DNA of 64,000 nucleotides from Devosia sp. YR412 (GCF_900110945.1 NZ_FOFL01000001.1:310001-374000); one strand, 5' to 3'; positions 53,889 through 63,619 are shown, counted from the stretch's first letter. Numbers and translations are program-made. The notes: generated by a model not told the origin, from the sequence alone.

Positions 53889-55481
53889 TTATTCCGCGGC
53901 CTGCGCCATCCTTGGCCCGGGCGCCGCGTTCGCCGCATCGCCGAATTTCTCGAAATTGGCGCGGAACAGGCCGGCGAGGTGCAGGGCCTGCCTGTCATAG
54001 GCTTCGGCATCGGCCCAGGTCTGGCGCGGCGTCAGCAGCTTGCTATCGACGCCGGGGACGGCGAGCGGCACTTCGAAACCGAACAGCTCGTCCACCCGCA
54101 TTTCGGCATTGTCGAGCGAGCCATCCAGCGCTGCGGTGAGCAGGCGGCGGGTGGAGGCGATGTCGATGCGCTTGCCGACGCCATAGCCGCCGCCGGTCCA
54201 GCCGGTGTTGATCAGCCAGGCGGTAGCGCCGCTGGTTTGCAGCTTGTCGGCCAGCATGTCGCCATAGACCGTGGGGTGCAGCGGCATGAAGGGGGCGCCG
54301 AAGCAGGCCGAGAAGGTGGCCTGCGGTTCGGTGACGCCGCGTTCGGTGCCGGCCACCTTGGCGGTATAGCCGGAAAGGAAGTGATAGACGGCTTGTTCGG
54401 GTGTCAGGCGCGCGACCGGCGGCAGGACGCCGAAGGCATCGGCGGTGAGGAAGACCACAGTTTTGGGCGTGCCGCCGACGCTGCCCTTGGCAATGGCCGG
54501 CAGCACATGGATCGGGTAAGCCGCGCGGGTATTTTCGGTCAGTGAGACGTCGTCGAACTCGGGCACGCGCGCGCCATCGAGCACGACATTCTCCAAGACC
54601 GTGCCGAAGCGCTTGGTGGCGGCAAAGATTTCGGGCTCGGCTTCCGGGCTGAGCTTGATGGTCTTGGCATAGCAACCGCCTTCGAGATTGAAGACGCCAT
54701 CCGCGCTCCAGCCATGTTCGTCATCGCCGATCAGTGGGCGATCGGGATCGTTGGAGAGAGTGGTCTTGCCGGTCCCCGAGAGGCCAAAGAACAGGGCGGC
54801 TTCGCCATCCTTCCCAAGATTGGCCGAGCAATGCATCGGCAGCACGCCCTGGCGTGGGGCGTGGAAATTGAAAAGCGAGAACACCGACTTCTTGATTTCA
54901 CCGGCATAGAGCGTGCCGGCGACGACGACGATGTTGCGGCTCATGTCGAGCGCGATCAGCGTCTCGCTGCGGCCGCCGTGGCGGGCCGGGTCGGCCTTGA
55001 AGCGCGGGGCATGGACGATGGTGACGGGCGTCGCGCCGCTACCGGCCTCTATGCCTTCGCCGGGACGAATAAGCAGGTTGCGGATGAACAGGGCATGCCA
55101 GGCGCTGGGGGTCAGGACGGTGACGCCATACTGGTGGCGCGGATCGGCGCCCGCGAGCAGGTCCTGCCGGAAGGCGGCGACGCCACCAAAGGAGGCCACG
55201 GCATCCTCGAGCAGCAGGTCGAACTGGGCCGGGCTGATGGCGCCCGCATTATCCCACCAGACGCTGTTTTCGGTCAGCCCGTCACGGACGATGAACTTGT
55301 CTTTCGGCGAGCGGCCGGTGAACTGTCCGGTGCGCACGCTGACGGCGCCATCGACGGTCAGCTCTGCTTCCTCACCCTGCACGGAGCGTGCAACCAGCAC
55401 GGGCGCGATGTCGTTGAGCGACAGCGAGCCGGCCCGGGCGGCAATCTGGCTCCTGAGGGTCTCATGGTCGAACTGGGTCAT
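53889..55481 (-). CDS. pckA: Phosphoenolpyruvate carboxykinase (ATP)
   Basis: 530 residues from the ATG at 55481 (GGAG 8 bases upstream). [41 protein letters not shown]-loop [18 protein letters not shown], and [20 protein letters not shown] are the ATP-type PEPCK signatures. It converts oxaloacetate and ATP into PEP and CO2, the entry step of gluconeogenesis. Divergent from chvI over 235 bases, the classic Rhizobiales order, so ChvI control of pckA is possible. Confidence 0.95.
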   Translation of the reverse strand: MTQFDHETLRSQIAARAGSLSLNDIAPVLVARSVQGEEAELTVDGAVSVRTGQFTGRSPKDKFIVRDGLTENSVWWDNAGAISPAQFDLLLEDAVASFGGVAAFRQDLLAGADPRHQYGVTVLTPSAWHALFIRNLLIRPGEGIEAGSGATPVTIVHAPRFKADPARHGGRSETLIALDMSRNIVVVAGTLYAGEIKKSVFSLFNFHAPRQGVLPMHCSANLGKDGEAALFFGLSGTGKTTLSNDPDRPLIGDDEHGWSADGVFNLEGGCYAKTIKLSPEAEPEIFAATKRFGTVLENVVLDGARVPEFDDVSLTENTRAAYPIHVLPAIAKGSVGGTPKTVVFLTADAFGVLPPVARLTPEQAVYHFLSGYTAKVAGTERGVTEPQATFSACFGAPFMPLHPTVYGDMLADKLQTSGATAWLINTGWTGGGYGVGKRIDIASTRRLLTAALDGSLDNAEMRVDELFGFEVPLAVPGVDSKLLTPRQTWADAEAYDRQALHLAGLFRANFEKFGDAANAAPGPRMAQAAE

Positions 55482-55716
55482 CGCAATCACTCCGTCGCAT
55501 GCGCGGCCAAGGTGCCGCCTGCTGTGGAGTTGAAAATAGAGTGCGAATTCGTGCCTCAACCATCCCGAAATCGGTCGTAAGACTGAAGTCGCATCGCGTC
55601 GCAACAGCGCACCGCCCTTGGCCGCGCCTTATTTAATGCGTATTTGTCCCCTGCAAGCGTAGTTCACGGCCAATAGTGCCGCCTGTTTGCAAGCGTCCGA
55701 ACAAGAAAGGCAGCCC

Positions 55717-56433
55717 ATGCCAAAAATCGCTCTGGTCGATGACGACCGTAATATTCTCACTTCCGTGTCGCTGACGCTGGAGGCCGAAGGATATCAGGTC
55801 GCCACCTATACCGATGGTGCCTCGGGCCTTGAGGGCCTGACCACGGACAAGCCCGACCTGGCTATTCTCGACATCAAGATGCCCCGCATGGACGGCATGG
55901 AACTGCTGCGCCGCCTGCGCCAGAAGTCCGATGTGCCGGTGATTTTCCTGACGTCCAAGGACGAGGAAATCGACGAGCTGTTCGGCCTCAAGATGGGCGC
56001 CGATGATTTCATCACCAAGCCGTTCAGCCAGCGCCTGCTGGTTGAGCGCGTCAAGGCGATCCTGCGCCGCTCCGCCCCGCGCGATCCTTCGGCTCCCGCT
56101 GGTGCGCCGGGCGAACCCGGCACGGGCAAGGCGCTGATCGAGCGCGGCTCGCTGGTGATGGACGAAGAGCGCCATACCTGCACCTGGAAGGGCCAGCGCG
56201 TCACGCTGACCGTCACCGAATTTCTGATCCTCCAGGCGCTGGCTTTGCGGCCCGGCGTGGTCAAGTCGCGCAATGCCCTGATGGATGCGGCCTATGACGA
56301 TCAGGTCTATGTCGACGATCGCACCATCGACAGCCACATCAAGCGGCTGCGCAAGAAGTTCAAGGCGACCGACGACGACTTCGAGATGATCGAGACGCTG
56401 TATGGCGTCGGCTATCGCTTCAAGGAGCAATAG
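55717..56433 (+). CDS. chvI: Two-component response regulator ChvI
   Basis: 238 residues. Receiver domain with [20 protein letters not shown], phospho-acceptor Asp in [13 protein letters not shown] (near residue 52), [12 protein letters not shown], and an OmpR-type winged HTH C-terminus ([20 protein letters not shown]). AAAGG before the ATG at 55717. It answers to ChvG and controls envelope, acid and carbon genes. The next gene is 8 bases away. Confidence 0.94.
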   Translation: MPKIALVDDDRNILTSVSLTLEAEGYQVATYTDGASGLEGLTTDKPDLAILDIKMPRMDGMELLRRLRQKSDVPVIFLTSKDEEIDELFGLKMGADDFITKPFSQRLLVERVKAILRRSAPRDPSAPAGAPGEPGTGKALIERGSLVMDEERHTCTWKGQRVTLTVTEFLILQALALRPGVVKSRNALMDAAYDDQVYVDDRTIDSHIKRLRKKFKATDDDFEMIETLYGVGYRFKEQ

Positions 56434-56441
56434 GCGCGAAA

Positions 56442-58253
56442 GTGGCCATTCTCGATCCGGATCAGGCATCCCAGCCCGACGCAGACCAGCAATGGCGCGC
56501 GCCGGGGGCGGACACGGCCGTCCCTGAGCCGGAGACCCTGAGCAAAGCCAATCGCTGGCGGCTTCTCTTGGCGCCCTTCTACAAGCTGTCCAATGCCGTG
56601 GTGCGGTTCCTCAACTTCACCATTTTCTCCAGCCTGACCCAGCGCATCATCGTGCTCAATCTGGCGGGTCTCCTGGTGCTGGTGGTGGGCATCCTCTACC
56701 TCAACCAGTGGCGCGCCGGTCTGATCGATGCCCGCGTGCAATCACTGCGCGTGCAGGGCGAAATCATCGCCGCCGCCATCGCCGCTTCGGCGACGGTGGA
56801 TAGCGACGTCATTTCGATCAACCCTGACCGCCTGCTGCAGTTGCAGGGCGATGGCACGGTGTCGTCGTTGAGCTATTTCGATCCGACGCTGGAATTTCCG
56901 ATCAATCCGGAGCGGGTGGCGCCCCTCTTGCGCAACCTGATCACCCCGACCCGTACCCGCGCCCGCATCTATGATCAGGGTGGGCTGATGATCCTCGATA
57001 GCGACAATATCTATGCGCGCGGCGAGGTGATGCGGACCATTATCGAGACCAAGCGCGACGACTTCTTCCTGTGGAACTGGTGGAACGCCGTGCTGAGCTG
57101 GGTGCCTGGCGATAATTTCCCGAAATACCAGGAATATGGTGTCGACGAAGGCGCCCGCTATCCTGAGGTGGCGTCGGCGCTGAGCGGCGCGCCGGCGGAT
57201 TTCGTGCGCGTCGATGCGCAGAACCAATTGGTGGTGTCGGTGGCCGTGCCGGTGCAGCGGCTTCGGGCCGTGGTAGGCGCCATCCTGCTGTCGACCGCGC
57301 CGGGCGATATCGATTCCGTGGTGGCGCAGGAGCGCTGGAGCATTCTGCGCATCGCCATGATCGCGGCGGGCGTGCAGATCGCGCTGTCGCTTTTGATGGC
57401 CGGCACCATTGCCGGACCGATGCGGCGCCTGTCGGAAGCCGCCGAACGGGTGCAGACCGCCGGCAATGCGCGCGCCGAAATTCCCGACTTCACCGATCGG
57501 CCCGACGAGATCGGTCATCTGAGCGGCGCTTTGCGGCGCATGACCGACGCGCTCTACAACCGCATCGAGGCCATCGAGCGCTTTGCCGCCGACGTGGCGC
57601 ATGAGCTGAAAAACCCGCTGACCTCGCTGCGCAGCGCGGTGGAGACTTTGCCGTTGGCCAAGCGCCAGGAGGACAAGGACCGGCTCAACGACATTATCCA
57701 GCACGACGTCAAACGCCTCGACCGGCTGATCACCGATATTTCCAGCGCCAGCCGGCTCGATGCCGAACTGGCGCGAGAGGGTTCGGAGCGTGTAGATGTG
57801 GAGAAGCTGGCCGAGGCAATGGTGTCGATCCAGAAGGACATGGCGCTGGGGCGCGGCGTGACCGTCGTCATGGACAAGCGCGCCGGCAAGGGCGCTGCGG
57901 TAATCAATGGCCACGAAAGCCGGCTGGCCCAGGTGTTCGCCAATCTAATCGACAATGCGGTGAGCTTTTCGCCCGAGGGCGGCGTGGTGCGCGTGGCGCT
58001 ATCGACCGACCCTGAGCAGATCGTCGTTACAGTGACCGACGAGGGCCCCGGCATTACCGGCGATTTCGGCAAGATTTTCCAGCGCTTCTACACCGACCGT
58101 CCCGACAGCGAGAGCTTTGGCGACCACTCGGGGCTGGGGCTCTCCATCTCCAAGCAAATTGTTGATGCGCATAAGGGAACCATCAAGGGTGGTAACCGTA
58201 CAGACCGCTCCGGCGCGGTGTTTACGATTGTCTTGCCGCGCGCCCGCAAATAG
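56442..58253 (+). CDS. chvG: Sensor histidine kinase ChvG
   Basis: 603 residues, GTG start. Cytoplasmic N-terminus, membrane helix around 70-95, large periplasmic sensor, second helix around 300-325, HAMP, H-box FAADVAHELKNPLTSLRSAV (His phospho-site), and the ATPase domain with NLIDNAVSFSP, DEGPGITGDFGKIFQRFYTD and HSGLGLSISK. Partner of ChvI; known in relatives to sense acid and envelope stress together with ExoR. Confidence 0.94.
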   Translation: MAILDPDQASQPDADQQWRAPGADTAVPEPETLSKANRWRLLLAPFYKLSNAVVRFLNFTIFSSLTQRIIVLNLAGLLVLVVGILYLNQWRAGLIDARVQSLRVQGEIIAAAIAASATVDSDVISINPDRLLQLQGDGTVSSLSYFDPTLEFPINPERVAPLLRNLITPTRTRARIYDQGGLMILDSDNIYARGEVMRTIIETKRDDFFLWNWWNAVLSWVPGDNFPKYQEYGVDEGARYPEVASALSGAPADFVRVDAQNQLVVSVAVPVQRLRAVVGAILLSTAPGDIDSVVAQERWSILRIAMIAAGVQIALSLLMAGTIAGPMRRLSEAAERVQTAGNARAEIPDFTDRPDEIGHLSGALRRMTDALYNRIEAIERFAADVAHELKNPLTSLRSAVETLPLAKRQEDKDRLNDIIQHDVKRLDRLITDISSASRLDAELAREGSERVDVEKLAEAMVSIQKDMALGRGVTVVMDKRAGKGAAVINGHESRLAQVFANLIDNAVSFSPEGGVVRVALSTDPEQIVVTVTDEGPGITGDFGKIFQRFYTDRPDSESFGDHSGLGLSISKQIVDAHKGTIKGGNRTDRSGAVFTIVLPRARK

Positions 58254-58262
58254 ATTGGCGGC

Positions 58263-58733
58263 ATGAGCAAGCCAATCAACGTGCATGGAACGGGGCTTCT
58301 TCTGGGCGACACCGGAATTTTGCTGCGTGGGCCTTCGGGTGCGGGCAAATCGGTTCTGGCCATGACTTTGCTGGATCGCTGGGAGGGCAGGGGCCTGCCG
58401 GCCTTCCTCGTTTCCGACGATCGGGTCGATCTGCAGCTCGCTGGCGGTCAACTCACCATGCTGGCGCCGGATCGCCTGGCCGGGCTGATCGAATTGCGCG
58501 GGCGCGGGATCGTCAGCCGGCCACATAGAAGTCCGGTCCCGCTGCATCTCGTCATCGATCTGGTGCCCGATTTGGTGCGCATGCTGGAGGAAGACCAGAT
58601 GGTGACGGAACTGGCTGGAACCAGCGTGGCGCGGGCGCCGGTGCCCTATGGCGACGTCATCAGCCTGGGTCACCAGATGCTGCTGGTGATCGAGGCGATT
58701 TCGGCATTGTCGCGCTCTTCCACGGTACCGTGA
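58263..58733 (+). CDS. hprK: HPr kinase/phosphorylase, short alphaproteobacterial form
   Basis: 156 residues, much shorter than the Firmicute enzyme (~310) because the N-terminal domain is missing. P-loop LRGPSGAGKSVLAMTLLDRW, VSDDRVDLQLAGGQLTM, and ELRGRGIVSRPHRSPVP are intact. It phosphorylates HPr on Ser. It is 9 bases after chvG, so carbon and envelope control are transcriptionally linked. Confidence 0.92.
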   Translation: MSKPINVHGTGLLLGDTGILLRGPSGAGKSVLAMTLLDRWEGRGLPAFLVSDDRVDLQLAGGQLTMLAPDRLAGLIELRGRGIVSRPHRSPVPLHLVIDLVPDLVRMLEEDQMVTELAGTSVARAPVPYGDVISLGHQMLLVIEAISALSRSSTVP

Positions 58734-58911
58734 CAAAAAACCACTTGAATCCCAGCGGCTACGAGCCGAAAATGGCCCATGCTCGTCCTTCTGGGCCGGG
58801 TTCGGGTTCACTTTGCTGGCGCTTCGCCGGCCGGGTGGACAGGGGGCAGAATTTGCTGGAATGCCGTGGGCGCCGCTGTGGTGGCGTGGCTCGGCAGGCT
58901 GGGGACGTTGC

Positions 58912-59313
58912 ATGATTGGTCTGGTTCTGGTGACGCATGGTGCGCTTGCCAATGAATTCAAGTCGGCTCTCGAGCATGTCGTGGGGCCGCAGGATTTCTG
59001 CGAAACCATCGCCATCGGTCCCGATGACAATATGGAAAACCGCCGCAACGACATCCTGGCTGCTGTCGACCGCGCCGACGACGGCGCCGGCGTCATCATC
59101 CTGACCGACATGTTCGGTGGCACCCCCTCCAATCTCGCCATTTCCGTGATGCAGAACCGCGAGGTTGAAGTCATCGCCGGGGTGAACCTGCCGATGCTGG
59201 TCAAGCTCGGCCGGGTGCGCAGCGACATGGCGATCAAGGATGCGGTGAACCTGGCACAGGAAGCGGGGCGGAAGTACATCACCGTCGCCAATTCCATCCT
59301 GGGTGCGGGTTAA
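58912..59313 (+). CDS. PTS EIIA, mannose family
   Basis: 133 residues from MIGLVLVTHGALANEFKSAL; the His in THG is the phospho-site. IILTDMFGGTPSNLAISVMQ is typical of the EIIA-Man fold. No EIIB/EIIC is near, so it serves in regulation, receiving phosphate from HPr. GGGGA before the ATG; an upstream in-frame start at 58813 is improbable. Confidence 0.92.
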   Translation: MIGLVLVTHGALANEFKSALEHVVGPQDFCETIAIGPDDNMENRRNDILAAVDRADDGAGVIILTDMFGGTPSNLAISVMQNREVEVIAGVNLPMLVKLGRVRSDMAIKDAVNLAQEAGRKYITVANSILGAG

Positions 59314-59371
59314 GCATGGCTCCGAAAAGTGCGACGCGGTTTTCGGTTAAAGCCATGCGGGGTTCTGTTTG

Positions 59372-59680
59372 ATGGACGGGACCGGCGCCGGCCGGGCAGT
59401 TGCCCAGCAACTGACCATCGTCAACCGCAAGGGCCTGCACGCCCGCGCCTCGGCCCGCTTCGTGCGCACGGCCGAATGCTTTGACGCCACTGTTTCCGTC
59501 ATCAAGGACGGCTCGTCGGTCAATGGCAATTCCATCATGGGTCTGATGATGCTCGGCGCCGGCCCCGGCTCGACCATCCTGGTACAAGCCAGCGGCAAGC
59601 AGGCCCGCGAGGCGCTGGAAGCGATCGTCGAGCTGGTGAACAACGGCTTTGACGAGGATAGCGACGGGGTTGCGGGGTAG
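59372..59680 (+). CDS. ptsH: Phosphocarrier protein HPr
   Basis: 102 residues with about 10 extra residues before LTIVNRKGLHARASARFVRT, where His is the EI phospho-site; NGNSIMGLMMLGAGPGS contains the Ser target of HprK. It belongs to the incomplete PTS phosphorelay. ATG at 59372 is preferred over TTG at 59369. Confidence 0.92.
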   Translation: MDGTGAGRAVAQQLTIVNRKGLHARASARFVRTAECFDATVSVIKDGSSVNGNSIMGLMMLGAGPGSTILVQASGKQAREALEAIVELVNNGFDEDSDGVAG

Positions 59681-59734
59681 GGCCTCGTAACCTGAAACGC
59701 CTTGGTGACTGGATGTATTCCGTGCACAGGGCGG

Positions 59735-59773
59735 CCTCCCCTCCCCCTTGTGGGGAGGGATTGAGGTTGGGGT
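59735..59773. repeat. Half repeat leading into the DUF559 gene
   Basis: GCCTCCCCTCCCCCTTGTGG followed by GGAGGGATTGAGGTTGGGGT corresponds to the right half of the 52240 element (GATTGAGGGTGGGGT). Its last base abuts the ATG of the DUF559 gene, and GAGGTT lies 7 bases before it as a possible ribosome-binding site. Confidence 0.75.
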
Positions 59774-60124
59774 ATGAGCGTCGAACGGGCACGCCAGCTT
59801 CGCAAGATCATGCCAGCGCCAGAAGCAAAACTCTGGAATGCATTGCGCGCCCTCAAGCCGCTTCATCACCACTTTCGTCGGCAAGTTCCGTTTGGGCATT
59901 ACATTGCCGACTTCGCCTGTCATCGCGCCAGGCTCATCATCGAAGTGGATGGCGATACGCATTTCTCCGACGCTGGGCAAAAGCACGACAGGGTTCGTGA
60001 TGCCTTTCTATCGGCCGAAGGTTATCGAGTGCTGCGCGTCACCAATCTGGATGTTATGCGGAATATCGATGGGGTGATTGAAGTCGTTCTTGCGGCGCTC
60101 GAACAAGCGTCATCCCCGAGATAG
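59774..60124 (+). CDS. DUF559 endonuclease-like protein
   Basis: 116 residues. MSVERARQLRKIMPAPEAKL WNALR-type start, HHFRRQVPFGHYIADFACHR, LIIEVDGDTHFSDAGQKHDR and LSAEGYRVLRVTNLDVMRNI: the D...E-x-D-G core is typical of the Vsr/PD-(D/E)XK-like DUF559 fold. Catalytic role is inferred to be a nuclease. It lies exactly between a half repeat and a full palindromic repeat of the CTCCCC family, separate from the PTS genes before it. Confidence 0.88.
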   Translation: MSVERARQLRKIMPAPEAKLWNALRALKPLHHHFRRQVPFGHYIADFACHRARLIIEVDGDTHFSDAGQKHDRVRDAFLSAEGYRVLRVTNLDVMRNIDGVIEVVLAALEQASSPR

Positions 60125-60129
60125 TGCGC

Positions 60130-60253
60130 AACCCTCCCCCCACCCGCCCCCTTCGGGGCCACCCTCCCCACAAGAAGGAGGGATGAGCAAGAGCCGAGGC
60201 ACCGAGCGTCGGCTTCCCTCCCCTTAATGGGGAGCGATTAGGGGTGGGGGGAT
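60130..60253. repeat. Full palindromic repeat after the DUF559 gene
   Basis: Begins 6 bases after the DUF559 stop. AACCCTCCCCCCACCCGCCC then CTTCGGGGCCACCCTCCCCA at left, and TTCCCTCCCCTTAATGGGGA then GCGATTAGGGGTGGGGGG at right; aligned over its length with the element at 52240, including CTTCGGGGCCACCCTCCCCACAAG. Confidence 0.82.
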
Positions 60254-60480
60254 GGCTAGGCGCCGGGCCGAAAGTAAACAAACCCTTTCCACAAACGCCT
60301 CGACCATCCCCCTCAGCTCATGGCTCCCTTGAACCGCTGGGGGTGGATCATGACAGGGATCGGCGCGACCATGGCGCCATTCCTTAGGGGATGAGCGGGG
60401 AGCCAGCGTCAGTCCTGGGGCTCCCTTGATGGCCGGTCGCGTGCTTTGCCGCGGCCGTGCGGGCCGTGACAGGGACGATT

Positions 60481-61494
60481 ATGGCGAAATGGTTTGGAGC
60501 AAGGCGCGGCCGCGGGCGGTCGTTGCTGCTAGGTGTTGTCGGCTTTTTGCTGTGCGGTCCCGTCGGCATGGCGCAGGGCCTGCCAGACCTGAGCGATGCG
60601 CTGGCGCGCAACCAGCAGATACTCGCCAACCTGCCGACGGCAGCAGATCGCAGCGATCGGCTGCGCGGGGTGATCGAGGTTCCCAAAACGCCAGAGCGCT
60701 TCATGAAGGCGCTGCCGGGCATTATGTCGGGCACGCCGATCCCGGTGGCGGCGTCGCTGGCTGCCTATGACAAGCTGGGTGGCAACCAAAAACCGCGGCT
60801 CTATGACCTGTGGCTCAAGGGTCGGTCGACGCTGTTGGCCGAGCTGGGCGGTGGCGAGCGGCGCGACGTGGTCAGCACCGGCGGAGATTATCTGGTCAAT
60901 GACAGCCTGCTGCTGGGCGGCTTCGCCCAGACCGATACGCGGGCGGCGTCGCAACTGGCCGGTTGGAGCCTTGGCGGTTTCGGCACGGCGCGGCTGTCGG
61001 AGAATTTCTATCTCGACCTGCTGGGCGCCCGTGGTGGTGCCGGTTCGTGGAGCGAGGACGAGCGTGAGACTGCCAATTGGCTGATGACCACGGCCTTTTC
61101 CGGCAAATGGCAGTTCGATGAGTGGAGCTTTAGGCCGCAGGCGCGGGTGAGCTATTTTGCTGCCCATGCCCCGGCTTTGCAGGATTTGGATGGCGCCCTG
61201 GTCGAAGCGCAGCGCCGGGCGACCGGCGAGCTAGCCCTAGGCCCCAGCGTCACCTATCGGCTGGCCACGGTGGACAATGTGGTGTTCACCACCGGGCTCA
61301 AGCTCGACACGGTGACCAAGCTGTCGCTGGATGATGCGCTGGCGGTGGATGGCCTGCGCAGCGGGCTGGAGGGCACGCTCAATGTGGAACTGCCCAGCGG
61401 CACGCGCTGGAAATCCTCGTTTGGCTATCAGGGCATTGGCGGGGAGAACCGGCGCTTCGATGCCAAGGGCACGCTGACCGTGCCGCTGCGCTAG
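60481..61494 (+). CDS. Outer-membrane beta-barrel protein with signal peptide
   Basis: 337 residues from the ATG at 60481. Signal peptide: MAKWFGARRGRGRSLLLGVV then GFLLCGPVGMAQG. After a short helical stretch, the C-terminal two thirds has alternating amphipathic strands (VSTGGDYLVNDSLLLGGFAQ, GTARLSENFYLDLLGARGGA) like an autotransporter beta-domain, ending in VPLR instead of F. It may be an isolated barrel of the autotransporter type. Function unknown. Confidence 0.72.
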   Translation: MAKWFGARRGRGRSLLLGVVGFLLCGPVGMAQGLPDLSDALARNQQILANLPTAADRSDRLRGVIEVPKTPERFMKALPGIMSGTPIPVAASLAAYDKLGGNQKPRLYDLWLKGRSTLLAELGGGERRDVVSTGGDYLVNDSLLLGGFAQTDTRAASQLAGWSLGGFGTARLSENFYLDLLGARGGAGSWSEDERETANWLMTTAFSGKWQFDEWSFRPQARVSYFAAHAPALQDLDGALVEAQRRATGELALGPSVTYRLATVDNVVFTTGLKLDTVTKLSLDDALAVDGLRSGLEGTLNVELPSGTRWKSSFGYQGIGGENRRFDAKGTLTVPLR

Positions 61495-61555
61495 AGCCTC
61501 TTCATGCAACCGTAACCGCCAGCGGCTCATTCTCCCTGCACAGCAGGAGCAAATC

Positions 61556-62071
61556 ATGCGGCGAGCGATTGCGGGAATTGGCGGGCTGGGACTGGCCGTG
61601 GCGCTCAGCCAGTTTCCCGAATATGCCCAGCAATATACCCAGCGCCTCGGCGGCGCGGTGGACGAGCTGCGCATCATCACCCAGCGCTTCGACAGCGAAG
61701 CGGCCGATGCCGGGCTTGATCGGCAGCAGGCTTTGCAGCGCTATGACAGTGCGACCGACGGCTTCATCGTCGGCCGTGGGGTGAGCGAGGCGGCCAATTT
61801 TGTGCGGCTCGAACAGCTCAGCGCCATATTGACCGAGATCCAGGGCGCCGGGCCGGTGGAGCGCTTCCAGTCGCTGCCGGCCTATCTCGATACCGATATC
61901 GGCCAGCGCACGCTGGAAAATTACAAGCCAGCAGTGCCGGTCACCATGGAGGGTATTCTCTACGCCGGCGGCGGCTTTATCCTCGGCTATCTGATCCTCT
62001 CGGGCCTGTGGCGCTTCGGCGCCATGCCGTTCAAGAGCCTGGCAAAGCGCCGCTACGCGGCTTATCGCTAG
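61556..62071 (+). CDS. DUF2937 family membrane protein
   Basis: 171 residues. N-terminal membrane helix in MRRAIAGIGGLGLAVALSQF, PEYAQQYTQRLGGAVDEL and RFDSEAADAGLDRQQALQRY in a coiled-coil-like loop, and a second helix (GGGFILGYLILSGLW) near the end followed by a basic tail. This fits DUF2937, whose function is unknown. AGGAG 7 bases before the ATG; the barrel gene lies 61 bases upstream. Confidence 0.85.
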   Translation: MRRAIAGIGGLGLAVALSQFPEYAQQYTQRLGGAVDELRIITQRFDSEAADAGLDRQQALQRYDSATDGFIVGRGVSEAANFVRLEQLSAILTEIQGAGPVERFQSLPAYLDTDIGQRTLENYKPAVPVTMEGILYAGGGFILGYLILSGLWRFGAMPFKSLAKRRYAAYR

Positions 62072-62073
62072 CT

Positions 62074-62097
62074 AGATATAAACATTTCTTTATGTCT
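62074..62097. promoter_or_regulatory. AT-rich palindromic operator before ahcY
   Basis: AGATATAAACATTTCTTTAT then GTCT: 9 of 12 base pairs are complementary, core ATAAA...TTTAT. It lies right before the ahcY promoter and resembles ATAAAG-type sites of ArsR-family SAH/SAM regulators proposed for methionine-cycle genes in Proteobacteria; the assignment is inference. Confidence 0.45.
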
Positions 62098-62101
62098 CCG
62101 G

Positions 62102-62130
62102 TTGATCCGGACCCGGGCCTTGCGTATAGC
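62102..62130 (+). promoter_or_regulatory. Promoter of ahcY
   Basis: TTGATC at 62102-62107 and TATAGC at 62125-62130 with 17-base spacing, giving a leader of about 30 bases; no space for a riboswitch. Confidence 0.6.
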
Positions 62131-62168
62131 AAGGGTAACGTCCCTCGTCTGCGCTCCGGAGCCATCAC

Positions 62169-63569
62169 ATGACCACCCATTCGACCGACTTTGCGGTCAA
62201 GGACATTTCCCTCGCCGCCTTTGGCCGCAAGGAACTCGACATCGCCGAAATCGAAATGCCCGGCCTGATGTCCATCCGCGCCGAATATGCCGCTGCCCAG
62301 CCGCTCAAGGGTGCCCGCATTGCCGGCTCGCTGCACATGACCATCCAGACCGCCGTGCTGATCGAGACGCTGGTCGCGCTTGGTGCCGAAGTGCGCTGGG
62401 TCTCGTGCAACATTTTCTCGACCCAGGACCATGCTGCTGCGGCCATTGCTGCCGCCGGCATCCCAGTGTTTGCCCACAAGGGCGAGACGCTGGAAGAATA
62501 CTGGGATTTCACCGACCGCATGATGGACTGGCCGGGTTCGACGCCGAACATGATCCTCGACGATGGCGGCGATGCCACCATGTACATCCTGACCGGCGCC
62601 AAGGCCGAGAAGGACATTTCCATCCTCGACAAGCCGGGCAATGAGGAAGAGGAAATCTTCTTCGCCACCATCAAGCGCCGCCTGGCCAAGAACCCGACCT
62701 TCTTCTCGACCATCCGTGCCGCCATCCGCGGCGTCTCGGAAGAAACCACCACGGGCGTGATGCGCCTCTACCAGCTGCATGCCAAGGGCGAGCTGCCTTT
62801 CCCCGCCATCAACGTCAACGACTCGGTTACCAAGTCCAAGTTCGACAACAAGTACGGCACCCGTGAATCGCTGGTTGACGCCATTCGTCGCGGCACCGAC
62901 GTCATGCTGGCCGGCAAGGTCGCCATCGTCTGCGGCTATGGCGACGTGGGCAAGGGTTCGGCTGAATCGCTGCGCGGCGCCGGCGCCCGCGTGCTGGTCA
63001 CCGAAGTCGACCCGATCTGCGCCCTGCAGGCCGCCATGGAAGGCTTTGAGGTCGTGACACTCGAAGACGCCGCCGAGCGTGCCGACATCGTCGTTACCGC
63101 CACCGGCAACCGCGACGTGCTGATGGTCGATGACATGCGCAAGCTCAAGGACATGGCCATCGTCTGCAATATCGGTCACTTCGACAACGAGATCGACGTG
63201 CTCGGCCTGCGCAACTTCAAGTGGACCAATGTGAAGCCACAGGTCGACCTGATCGAAAAGCCCGATGGCAAGCGCCTGATCCTGCTCTCCGAAGGCCGCC
63301 TGGTGAACCTGGGCAATGCCACCGGTCACCCGAGCTTTGTCATGTCGGCCTCATTCGCCAACCAGACCCTGGCCCAGATCGAACTCTGGACCAATGGCGA
63401 GACGCTTGAGAAGAAGGTGCATGTGCTGCCCAAGCATCTCGACGAAAAGGTCGCCGAACTGCACCTGGCCAAGCTGGGCGCCAAGCTCACCAAGCTGACC
63501 AAGGACCAGGCCGACTATATCGGCGTGACCGTCGAAGGCCCGTTCAAGAGCGGCGAATACCGCTACTAG
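62169..63569 (+). CDS. ahcY: Adenosylhomocysteinase
   Basis: 466 residues. Substrate domain with [20 protein letters not shown] and [14 protein letters not shown] site [40 protein letters not shown] (catalytic Lys/Asp); typical C-terminal [10 protein letters not shown]. It splits S-adenosylhomocysteine to adenosine and homocysteine, so methylation and the methionine cycle depend on it. Preceded by its own promoter and an AT-rich palindrome; ends in a strong terminator. Confidence 0.96.
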   Translation: MTTHSTDFAVKDISLAAFGRKELDIAEIEMPGLMSIRAEYAAAQPLKGARIAGSLHMTIQTAVLIETLVALGAEVRWVSCNIFSTQDHAAAAIAAAGIPVFAHKGETLEEYWDFTDRMMDWPGSTPNMILDDGGDATMYILTGAKAEKDISILDKPGNEEEEIFFATIKRRLAKNPTFFSTIRAAIRGVSEETTTGVMRLYQLHAKGELPFPAINVNDSVTKSKFDNKYGTRESLVDAIRRGTDVMLAGKVAIVCGYGDVGKGSAESLRGAGARVLVTEVDPICALQAAMEGFEVVTLEDAAERADIVVTATGNRDVLMVDDMRKLKDMAIVCNIGHFDNEIDVLGLRNFKWTNVKPQVDLIEKPDGKRLILLSEGRLVNLGNATGHPSFVMSASFANQTLAQIELWTNGETLEKKVHVLPKHLDEKVAELHLAKLGAKLTKLTKDQADYIGVTVEGPFKSGEYRY

Positions 63570-63590
63570 GATCGGCTTCATTGATGATGG

Positions 63591-63619
63591 CGCCCGCGGT
63601 TTTGGCCGCGGGCGTTTTT
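63591..63619 (+). terminator. Terminator of ahcY
   Basis: Stem CGCCCGCGG / CCGCGGGCG, loop TTTTGG, then TTTTT; 21 bases after the stop. Confidence 0.9.

Noticed and set aside
58730-58915. 61-residue frame between hprK and EIIA
   Set aside because: Basic, disordered-looking and out of line with EIIA translation; probably just spacer DNA.
60350-60394. 14-residue frame MTGIGATMAPFLRG before the beta-barrel gene
   Set aside because: Starts with a GGGGGTGG in front but is too short, has no homologue I can see, and lies next to a repeat rich in G.
62098-62168. SAH or SAM riboswitch upstream of ahcY
   Set aside because: The leader after the promoter is only about 30 bases and lacks pseudoknot pairings of the known classes.
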